A stretch of 8,730 bases of DNA, taken from contig WTAK01000418.1 of assembly GCA_013139625.1 (NCBI GenBank), forward strand, positions 1 through 8,730. The letters run 5' to 3'. The position numbers and the translations under genes were made by a program. The stretch is from Candidatus Delongbacteria bacterium (GTDB lineage Bacteria; UBA4055). Below are positions 1-5,692 of this stretch, piece after piece; position 1 is the first letter of the stretch; each line of letters begins with the position of its first letter. The notes below the pieces were generated by a model, which worked only from the letters and a program-made list of their open reading frames with translations, was not told where the DNA came from and did not search any database.

Positions 1-2
1 GT

Positions 3-56
3 AAATTAATTCCAAATCTTAATAAAAAAATTAGCAAATTTATAGAAATACGATAA
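3..56 (+). CDS. Possible 3' end of an upstream gene (partial)
   Basis: Of the three forward frames only this one is open at the window edge. It gives 17 residues (KLIPNLNKKISKFIEIR) before TAA at 54-56, just ahead of the ribosome site of the sce7725-like gene. The basic, lysine-rich tail and the short gap suggest the last codons of an operon partner. sce7725-type genes are, as far as I recall, often preceded by an sce7726-type gene, so that would be my first guess. The fragment is far too short to identify, and chance openness in AT-rich DNA is possible. Confidence 0.3.
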   Translation, partial: KLIPNLNKKISKFIEIR

Positions 57-70
57 AATAGGAGTATTTG

Positions 71-1000
71 ATGTACTATCCATATTTTAGAGGGAAGCAG
101 AACGAATTGATTATTTTGAGAGATAAAGCACAATTTCTAAAAGTTAATAAGATTCATCCAATTATTGAGCCAGTTAAGGAATAGAATAAACAATTAATAC
201 GAGCTATCGAAAATTTAGAAAAAGCAAGAACAGAGTATACTTTAATATTTAATCCTAAAGCCTCTTCAGTTCAAATTGATAGAAATATATTAATTAACGA
301 AATATTAAAAACAAATTGCTCAAATCTTTGTCATATCGGAGTTATAATAAAAGGAGAGGAAGATATTCGCACCCTATCTGAATTATTAAAAACATGTAAA
401 GACAATAATTTTTCTATTATTCATCATGGCTATGATAAAGCAATAGAATTAAAAAACCTTATTAAAAACGAAAAAAGAATAAAGAAACATATTTTTATTG
501 ATGGTTATTCAGGCAAACTTTACCAAAAGCACTTTAATGATGTTGATAGAATTCTTATCAGGGATGGTTTTAAAAACCAAAAAAATGCTGACTATCCTGA
601 ATCTGAGCATTTTTCAGACCTACATGCAACATTTAAAGATGAAGGAATGAACGGTTTTGGTGATTATTTAATTGTAGGAGAAGGATTCTCAGAATCTGGT
701 GGACCAGCCTATGCTGTTGCAATACATCTAACTTATCTTAATGAAGAAAGTGATATGTTCATTTATCATTTTGTCTCAGATAGAACAAATTCACCTACAG
801 ATCCAGGTGGCAAATTTCTGGAAGCTCTAAAAAAAATGATAGACAAAGCAGCAAAATCAGATTCAAAGATTTTTCAGTCGAATGCATTTATGGAATATGT
901 TGAGCTATACAACATACAGCATTATCCTGGGCTTGGTTCTGTAAAAAAACTATCAATGTTACATCATTTAGAATTAATTGCAAATTATTTCAAGGATTAG
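71..1000 (+). pseudogene. sce7725 family protein, interrupted by an in-frame TAG at codon 38
   Basis: Reading from ATG 71 gives a 309-residue protein in one frame apart from a single TAG at 182-184. The start follows a good ribosome site (TAGGAG at 59-64). The N-terminus MYYPYFRGKQNELIILR, the IIEPVKE segment just before the stop, and the C-terminal block from FGDYLIVGEGFSESGGPAYA through FIYHFVSDR to DPGGKFLEAL match what I recall of the sce7725 family. That family has about 300 residues, unknown biochemistry, and a habit of sitting in accessory and defence-like islands. After the stop the frame stays open for 271 codons with protein-like composition, so this is a point lesion and not two genes. 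ATG 647 could restart translation but would give only the last 117 residues. The stop at 998-1000 lies 4 bp before the RES gene, so the two form an operon. The TAG may be a real nonsense mutation, a suppressed codon or a sequence error. Confidence 0.75.
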
Positions 1001-1004
1001 CTTA

Positions 1005-2004
1005 ATGTATTGTTGCTCAAATTGTTTTAATGATAACTTTTTAAAAGAACATATAGAATTAAAAAGTACACAAAATGGAGATTGCTCTTTTTGTGGAAGT
1101 AAAGATGTAAAAGTAATTAATCCAGAACATTTATATGATTTGTTTATTCCTGTTTTTGATCTTTATAAAAGTAGTACTAGAGGAGCAACATTAGGTTTTA
1201 GAATTAAAAAAGATTGGAATATTTTTAACATCGAAGATATAGAGAAACTGTACTCTTTGATGTCACTCTTATACGATAGTGAATTATTAGAATCTGATAA
1301 ATTCAAACCGATATATAAACAGGATAAATCAAATATTGCTAAATGGATGACTTTCAAAGAAGAATTAAAACATGAAAATCGATTTTTCCCAAGAAATAGA
1401 CCTAAAGATGATCATCTAGAATATTTGTTTAAGTATTTAGGAGTGAAAGAACATAAAGATAAAATATTTTATAGAGCCAGAAAAGATACTGGGAGCAAAC
1501 ATTCAAAAGATTTAATGAAAAAACCATCTAGTAAAAAAGCAACGAATGGAAGAGCAAATCCTAATGGAATTTCTTATCTATATCTAGCATCTGATGTCAA
1601 CACCGCAATTTCTAAAATTAGACCATATAAGGATGAGACAATTACTATATCTGAATTTGTACCTATTGAAGATTTAAGTTTTGCTGATTTAAGACAGCCA
1701 CAGTCCTTTTTTAGTTGACGATCCAGATGAACTATTGATTATCTATCAAAACATGACATATTTGAATGAATTAAGTAATGAACTGTCTAGACCGGTCAAC
1801 CCAAATGATATAAATCTGGAATATTTACCGAGTCAATATTTATGTGAATTTATCAAGCAAGTCGGATATGATGGTATAATATATAAAAGTTCTTTGTCCA
1901 AAGGTTCTAATTATGTCATTTTCAACGACCATAAATTTAAAAATGATGTAATTCATCAATTTAAGATTTCTGACTTAAATGTTAAGTTTAAAGAAGTAAA
2001 ATAG
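1005..2004 (+). pseudogene. Zinc-ribbon/RES-domain protein (NAD+-consuming toxin superfamily), frameshifted in a T6 run
   Basis: The start is ATG 1005, with AAGGA at 991-995 inside the previous gene's end. Residues 1-30 hold a zinc ribbon (C4-x2-C7 and C27-x2-C30) like the N-terminal domain of HEPN/RES proteins. A RES domain follows: YRAR near residue 166, then NPNGISYLYLASD and ISEFVPIEDLSFADLR. That frame stops at TGA 1716-1718. Removing one T from the T6 at 1707-1712 joins it seamlessly to the next frame (SFLVDDPDELLIIYQN) and on to YLCEFIKQVGYDGIIYKSS and TAG at 2002-2004. The restored gene is exactly 333 codons. RES enzymes degrade NAD+ and are named for conserved Arg, Glu and Ser; here the downstream frame carries the probable Ser (YKSS), so the shift should abolish activity. 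The usual Glu region reads TAISKIRP, with Lys where I expect Glu, a possible second defect. The pairing with the sce7725-like gene suggests a toxin or abortive-defence module; that role is inferred. Confidence 0.8.
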
Positions 2005-2030
2005 CTTTGCTAGATAATCAAAATAAAAGT

Positions 2031-2052
2031 TTTCATTTTAATTAAACTGAAA
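2031..2052. repeat. 22-bp near-perfect palindrome between the RES and HEPN-like genes
   Basis: The left half TTTCATTTTAA and right half TTAAACTGAAA are reverse complements except for one position pair, centred between 2041 and 2042. It starts 27 bp after the RES gene stop and ends 32 bp before the HEPN-like ATG. It could be an operator for the downstream gene or a U-poor hairpin terminator of the upstream operon. No clear T-run follows on the + strand, so the terminator reading is weak. A-T pairs dominate, but ten matching positions per arm are more than I would expect by chance. Confidence 0.45.
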
Positions 2053-2084
2053 TAAAAAGATCAACAAGTAGGGTAAATAATAAC

Positions 2085-2681
2085 ATGGATCTTAAATACT
2101 GGCGTTATTTTCTTTCTATTGAAGAAGATTTTATTAAAACTTTAAGATATGTTGAATTGAGTAAAGATAACTTAAAAACATATTCTATTGAATATACTCG
2201 TCTTTTAGTAAGTGCTTGTGCGGAGATAGAAACAATTCTTAAGCTGATCTGCAAGACAACAGGTTCTAATTGTAATAATTTTAATATTTCAAAATTGAAA
2301 AAGAAATTATATGAGCATGATTTTTGCTATATGCACGAAGCTGATGTGATTATTTCTAACTATGAAAGTTGGATCACTCCATTTGATTGTTGGAAAAAAG
2401 ATGATGACAAAGGTAATCCAGTATCTCCCAGTTGGTGGAAAGCTTATAATAGTATAAAGCATAACCGTGATGAAAAATATAAAGAAGCAAATTTAGAAAA
2501 TGTGTTACTTGCAATCTCAGGTTTGCTTGTTGCTGAATTGTATTACTACGAAAAAATTACTTCACTGGATGGAAGACCTAGCCCTAAACCGAAGTTTTTC
2601 GGATTAGAGTATTTCATTGAACCTTTAAAACTTACTGGTTTTGGATGGGATCTTCCATGGAAAAAAGTTAAAAAAAAGTAG
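2085..2681 (+). CDS. HEPN-like hypothetical protein with a WWxAYNxIKHNR motif
   Basis: This predicted cytoplasmic, largely helical protein of 198 residues has no signal peptide. Helix LVSACAEIETILKLI lies at about 41-55, and the motif WWKAYNSIKHNR at 117-128 is followed by a hydrophobic helix (LLAISGLLVAELYYYEK, about 141-157). A polar two-helix body with an [N/K]-x-IKHxR signature before the last helix resembles HEPN-fold proteins, many of which are RNases or RNA-binding partners of toxins and defence systems. The strict HEPN R-x4-6-H motif is not clear, so nuclease activity is not claimed. ATG 2085 is the first in frame; the nearest purine-rich stretch (AGTAGGG) is rather far upstream. The last codons (KKVKKK-stop) lie inside repeat copy 1 and match the end of the BRO relic at repeat copy 2, so the 3' end was probably replaced by recombination in the repeat. 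Confidence 0.7.
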   Translation: MDLKYWRYFLSIEEDFIKTLRYVELSKDNLKTYSIEYTRLLVSACAEIETILKLICKTTGSNCNNFNISKLKKKLYEHDFCYMHEADVIISNYESWITPFDCWKKDDDKGNPVSPSWWKAYNSIKHNRDEKYKEANLENVLLAISGLLVAELYYYEKITSLDGRPSPKPKFFGLEYFIEPLKLTGFGWDLPWKKVKKK

Positions 2682-2735
2682 CAAAGGGTCACTATATGAC
2701 ACTATGCTATGTGTATATTGCAGAAAAACGGAGAA
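2660..2735 (+). repeat. Cassette-boundary repeat, copy 1 (76 bp; 64-bp core 2672-2735)
   Basis: This segment is identical over 76 bp to 3856-3931, and its 64-bp core differs at one base from 4966-5029. Its left part contains the end of the HEPN-like gene (codons for KKVKKK and TAG at 2679-2681). In the middle, 2679-2709 forms an imperfect inverted repeat: arm TAGCAAAGGGTCA, spacer CTATA, arm TGACACTATGCTA. The left arm and the reverse complement of the right arm agree at 11 of 13 positions. The right end holds ACGGAGAA, the ribosome site for ATG 2740. The architecture resembles a tyrosine-recombinase core site, but an operator or an RNA leader hairpin would also fit. Confidence 0.95.
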
Positions 2736-2739
2736 GTTA

Positions 2740-3780
2740 ATGAAAAATAAAGATGTAATAACGGATATAGATTTAACACATGGACAGTTTCTTGTATATG
2801 AAGCAGAAGATGGGAGTATCAAGCTTGATGTTAGAGTAGAAAATGAAACAGTTTGGTTAACCCAACCAATGATAGCAGATTTATTTCAAACCACTCAACA
2901 AAATGTAAGTCAGCATATACTCAATACATACTCAGAAGGGGAGTTGGATAAAAAGGCAACTCACAAGAAATTCTTGTCAGTTCGAAAAGAAGGTGCCAGA
3001 GATGTGAAAAGAGATCTTGATTTTTACAACTTAGATTTGATAATATCTGTAGGATATAGAATAAAAAGTAGCATTGCTACAAGGTTCAGAATTTGGGCGA
3101 CTCAAAGATTAAAAGAATATATCATAAAAGGATTTACACTGGATGTCGAGAGATTAAAAAATCCTGATCTTCCTTTTGATTATTTTGAAGAACTTACAAG
3201 AGTAATTCAAGATATTCGAACATCCGAAAGACGCTTCTATCAGAAAATTACAGACATTTATGCAACAAGCATTGATTATGATGCTACACAAGACATTAGT
3301 ATTGGTTTCTTTAAGACAGTTCAAAATAAAATGCACTGGGCAATAACAGGTCAAACAGCCGCAGAGATCGTACATTCAAGAGCAGATGCTTCAAAACCCA
3401 ATATGGGTCTTACAAATTTTAGAGGAGTAAAAGTGCGAAAACAAGATATTTCAATAGCAAAAAACTATCTTGACGAAGAAGAGATAAAAGCATTGAATAA
3501 TCTTGCGGAACAATATTTGATATTTGCAGAAGGACAGGCAATGCGTAGAATTCCAATGTATATGAATGACTGGATCACAAAGCTTGATGGTTTTCTAACT
3601 ATAAACGATAGAGAAATACTTAATCATGCAGGGAAAATATCACATGATCTTGCAAAAGAAATTGCTGATACTGAATATGAGAAGTTTAATAAAACAAGAT
3701 TAGAAGAATTAAAACATTCTGATAGTGATTTCGATAAGGTTGTAAAGCAAATACCTGGAAAGAGGTCAAGAAGAGATTAA
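2740..3780 (+). CDS. RhuM family protein A
   Basis: RhuM-family proteins (named from a Salmonella pathogenicity-island gene) are widespread in accessory islands and near restriction-modification and phage genes; their biochemical role is unsettled. This copy has 346 residues from ATG 2740. An upstream in-frame start at 2641 would overlap the HEPN-like gene, whereas 2740 has GGAG at 2730-2733 at ideal spacing. Family signatures are ENETVWLTQPMIADLF (34-49), in a region that looks like a helix-turn-helix, then FYNLDLIISVGYRIKS (95-110), FRIWATQRLKEYIIKGF (116-132), RTSERRFYQKITDIY (160-174), AITGQTAAEI (201-210) and a C-terminal SHDLAKEIADTEYEKF. Length and domain order look intact. Its last codons (GKRSRRD, TAA) run straight into a BRO-gene relic, and the stop overlaps that relic in another frame, so the extreme C-terminus may have been altered by the same deletion. 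Confidence 0.92.
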   Translation: MKNKDVITDIDLTHGQFLVYEAEDGSIKLDVRVENETVWLTQPMIADLFQTTQQNVSQHILNTYSEGELDKKATHKKFLSVRKEGARDVKRDLDFYNLDLIISVGYRIKSSIATRFRIWATQRLKEYIIKGFTLDVERLKNPDLPFDYFEELTRVIQDIRTSERRFYQKITDIYATSIDYDATQDISIGFFKTVQNKMHWAITGQTAAEIVHSRADASKPNMGLTNFRGVKVRKQDISIAKNYLDEEEIKALNNLAEQYLIFAEGQAMRRIPMYMNDWITKLDGFLTINDREILNHAGKISHDLAKEIADTEYEKFNKTRLEELKHSDSDFDKVVKQIPGKRSRRD

Positions 3781-3877
3781 CTAAAGAAGGAAATGAAACG
3801 GTGACAAATTGTCACCAACTGAAATTATTAGCAATCAGAATTTTTTGAAAAGTGAGAAAAAAGTTAAAAAAAAGTAG
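3774..3877 (+). pseudogene. Relic of a BRO/antirepressor-type gene, internally deleted and lacking its 5' end
   Basis: Two short reading frames match the BRO-type gene at 5033-5631. The first, from 3774, reads RLTKEGNETVTNCHQLKLLA and matches NRLVKEGNESVTNCNQLKLQA there. The second, from 3833 in another frame, reads NQNFLKSEKKVKKK to TAG 3875-3877 and matches the other gene's C-terminal NQNFLKSGKKK. Everything between, and the first roughly 55 codons with any upstream repeat, is missing. The relic therefore records at least two deletions: one fused the RhuM A 3' end to the middle of a BRO gene, the other removed its centre near 3831-3835. Its last bases form the left part of repeat copy 2. 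It cannot encode a working protein. Confidence 0.8.
3800..3816. repeat. 17-bp inverted repeat within the BRO relic
   Basis: GGTGACA and TGTCACC are perfect 7-bp complementary arms around AAT. The same position in the downstream BRO-type gene (5227-5243) has GGTTACA/TGTAACC, where one base pair is changed on both sides so pairing is kept. Confidence 0.7.
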
Positions 3878-3931
3878 CAAAGGGTCACTATATGACACTA
3901 TGCTATGTGTATATTGCAGAAAAACGGAGAA
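3856..3931 (+). repeat. Cassette-boundary repeat, copy 2 (76 bp; 64-bp core 3868-3931)
   Basis: It is identical to copy 1 over 76 bp. The left part carries the last codons and TAG of the BRO relic, in the same frame as the end of the HEPN-like gene in copy 1. The 13-5-13 inverted repeat lies at 3875-3905, and the right end supplies GGAGAA before ATG 3935. The identity stops sharply on the left at 3856, where copy 1 has HEPN-gene sequence and copy 2 has BRO sequence. Confidence 0.95.
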
Positions 3932-3934
3932 ATA

Positions 3935-4966
3935 ATGAAAAAGAATGAAAAACAACTTACAATGAAAGACGAATTAACAGACTTTCTCTTATACACTACT
4001 CCGAATGGTAATGTGAAAGTTGAAATATTTTTTAATAACGAAACAGTTTGGCTTACACAAAAAAGAATGGCGGAATTGTTTGGAGTAGATATTACCACAA
4101 TAAACGAACATTTAAAAAATATTTACAAATCACAGGAATTGAAAAAAGAGGCAACCATTGGGAAATTCCCAATAGTTCAAACCGAAGGAAATCGAGAAGT
4201 CAGAAGAGAAGTACAATTTTACAACTTAGATAGTATTTTATCGGTGGGTTACAGAGTAAACTCCAATCAGGCAACTCAGTTTCGTATCTGGGCAACAAAA
4301 ATCCTTAAAGATTACATTATAAAAGGATTTGCCATGGATGATGATAGACTTAAAAACGGCAAGTATTTTGGTAAAGATTATTATAAAGAACTTCTTGAAA
4401 GAGTTCGTTCAATTCGTACTAGTGAACGAAGGATTTACCAACAAATAACTGATATTTTTGCTGAATGTAGCATCAATTACGATCCAAAATCAGATATTAC
4501 AAAATCTTTTTATGCCAGGATTCAAAATAAATTCCATTTTGCAATAACCGGACAAACAGCGGCTGAGATCATTAATTCTAAAGCGGATAAAACTAAACCA
4601 TTTATGGGAATGACGACTTGGAAAAATGCACCTGATGGTAGAATTTTAAAGTCCGATACAGTTATCGCAAAAAATTATCTTAGTGAAGAAGAGATCAAGA
4701 AATTAGAAAGAGCTATTTCGGGATATTTTGACTATATCGAAAGATTAATTGAGAATAGAACAATTCTAACAATGGAAAAACTCGCAGGATCAGTTAATAA
4801 TTTTTTAGAATTCAATAAATATGATGTCCTTGAAGGAAAAGGAAAAGTATCACATAAACTTGCGGAGTTAAAAGTATTTGCAGAATATGATGAATTTAAT
4901 AGAATACAAAAAATAGATAGTGATTTTGACAAAATCATTAAGACAATATCAAGTAAGAAAAATTGA
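3935..4966 (+). CDS. RhuM family protein B
   Basis: A second RhuM-family protein, 343 residues from ATG 3935; GGAGAA from repeat copy 2 sits just upstream, which favours this start over an earlier in-frame codon at 3905 inside the repeat. It shares every family landmark with RhuM A: NNETVWLTQKRMAELFGV (about 34-51, the putative DNA-binding helix-turn-helix), FYNLDSILSVGYRVNS, FRIWATKILKDYIIKGFAM, RTSERRIYQQITDIFAE, FAITGQTAAEIINSKAD and IAKNYLSEEEIKKLE, with the terminal SDFDKIIKTISSKKN. By eye the two proteins are alike at roughly half their positions, so they are old paralogues or independent acquisitions, not a recent duplication, despite their near-identical leaders. The stop TGA at 4964-4966 abuts repeat copy 3. 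The role is unknown; sequence-specific DNA binding or regulation is an inference from the N-terminus. Confidence 0.92.
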   Translation: MKKNEKQLTMKDELTDFLLYTTPNGNVKVEIFFNNETVWLTQKRMAELFGVDITTINEHLKNIYKSQELKKEATIGKFPIVQTEGNREVRREVQFYNLDSILSVGYRVNSNQATQFRIWATKILKDYIIKGFAMDDDRLKNGKYFGKDYYKELLERVRSIRTSERRIYQQITDIFAECSINYDPKSDITKSFYARIQNKFHFAITGQTAAEIINSKADKTKPFMGMTTWKNAPDGRILKSDTVIAKNYLSEEEIKKLERAISGYFDYIERLIENRTILTMEKLAGSVNNFLEFNKYDVLEGKGKVSHKLAELKVFAEYDEFNRIQKIDSDFDKIIKTISSKKN

Positions 4967-5029
4967 AAAAAGTAGCAAAGGGTCACTATTTGACACTATG
5001 CTATGTGTATATTGCAGAAAAACGGAGAA
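4966..5029 (+). repeat. Cassette-boundary repeat, copy 3 (64-bp core)
   Basis: It matches the 64-bp core of copies 1 and 2 except for T instead of A at 4990, in the spacer of the inverted repeat (CTATT against CTATA). The inverted repeat spans 4973-5003, and GGAGAA at its right end precedes ATG 5033. The extra 12 bp shared by copies 1 and 2 on the left is absent; here the RhuM B stop adjoins the core directly. The changed base creates TTGACA at 4990-4995, but no well-spaced -10 box follows, so I do not call a promoter. Confidence 0.95.
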
Positions 5030-5032
5030 AGT

Positions 5033-5631
5033 ATGAAAAACGATAAAGAGACACTCGCAATATTTGATAATTTTAAAATCAGAAGAATTTACGACGAAAA
5101 AAAAGAACTATGGTATTTTTCGGTTATTGACATAGTTGCAGCTTTGACAGAACAAGCAGATTATCAACTAGCAAGGAATTACTGGAAAGTTTTGAAGAAT
5201 CGTTTAGTTAAAGAGGGAAACGAGTCGGTTACAAATTGTAACCAGCTGAAATTACAGGCTGCTGATGGGAAAAAATATAAAACTGATGTAGCTGATGTTG
5301 AAACTTTATTACGGCTGATACAATCTGTTCCTTCAAAAAAAGCAGAACCAATTAAATTGTGGTTAGCTAAAGTCGGATATGAAAGAATGCAGGAAATGGT
5401 AGATCCTGAATTAGCTCTTAATAGGTCAAGAGAATATTGGCAAAGCCATGGTAGAAGCGAAAAATGGATTCAGCAAAGAATGATGCAACCGGTTTAGAAG
5501 AAAATAAAGACTCTGCTCATGAAGGTGGAAAAATTTCAAAAGATGCGAGAATCGCTTTAGAAGATAAAACAGGTAAATCGGTTATTACCAATCAAAATTT
5601 TTTGAAAAGTGGGAAGAAGAAGCACACATAA
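5033..5631 (+). pseudogene. BRO-N/phage-antirepressor-type gene with a frame-shifting internal deletion
   Basis: From ATG 5033 the frame gives 154 residues ending at TAG 5495-5497. Residues 8-123 form a BRO-N-type domain: IFDNFKIRRIYDEKKELWYF, VIDIVAALTE, VTNCNQLKLQAADGKKYKTD, and PIKLWLAKVGYERMQE. ELALNRSREYWQSHGRSEKW then begins a C-terminal half that in related proteins continues for about 80 more residues. Instead, from 5482 another frame encodes the family's usual C-terminus (DATGLEENKDSAHEGGKISK, ARIALEDKTG, SVITNQNFL) to TAA 5629-5631. The segment between QQRMM and DATGLEEN is missing, joined at ATGATG around 5480-5485. BRO-N domains bind DNA and occur in phage antirepressors and viral BRO proteins. 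The truncated product keeps this domain and might still bind DNA, but the full gene is broken. Translation starts from the ribosome site in repeat copy 3. Confidence 0.82.
5227..5243. repeat. 17-bp inverted repeat within the BRO-type gene
   Basis: GGTTACA and TGTAACC pair perfectly around AAT inside the VTNCNQ codons. It is the counterpart of 3800-3816, with one covarying base pair. Confidence 0.7.
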
Positions 5632-5633
5632 GC

Positions 5634-5658
5634 AGTTATTCGAAAATATCGAATAACT
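5634..5658. terminator. Hairpin between convergent BRO and EamA genes
   Basis: AGTTATTCGA and TCGAATAACT form a perfect 10-bp stem with a 5-base loop (AAATA). It starts 2 bp after the BRO remnant's TAA and lies 34 bp past the 3' end of the minus-strand transporter gene, where a shared bidirectional terminator is expected. There is no clear T-run on either side, so it may be a Rho-assisted or mRNA-stabilising hairpin, or the edge of the accessory array. Confidence 0.55.
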
Positions 5659-5692
5659 CAACTATTAAGGATTTCTTACAGGTTCGATAAAC

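Noticed and set aside
71..1000. Genome-wide reassignment of TAG to an amino acid
   Set aside because: The HEPN-like and other genes end at TAG in sensible positions, and only one gene has an internal TAG.
1163..1357. Minus-strand frames inside the RES, HEPN/RhuM A and RhuM B genes (also 2625-2822, 3154-3375, 3898-4098, 4732-4986)
   Set aside because: All are antisense to recognised genes, lack ribosome sites and show no protein family features.
2660..2735. Integron attC site
   Set aside because: GTTAAAA in copies 1 and 2 resembles the R' core, but it is absent in copy 3, no matching RYYYAAC box is placed correctly, and no integrase is present.
4048..4233. 61-residue frame on the + strand
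   Set aside because: It is an out-of-frame shadow inside RhuM B, whose family motifs are intact.
4990..5016. Sigma-70 promoter inside repeat copy 3 (TTGACA with TATATT)
   Set aside because: The spacer is about 12 bp, far from 17, and copies 1 and 2 lack TTGACA.
2660..5029. CRISPR array
   Set aside because: Only three repeats, spaced 1.1-1.2 kb apart with whole genes between them, and no cas genes.
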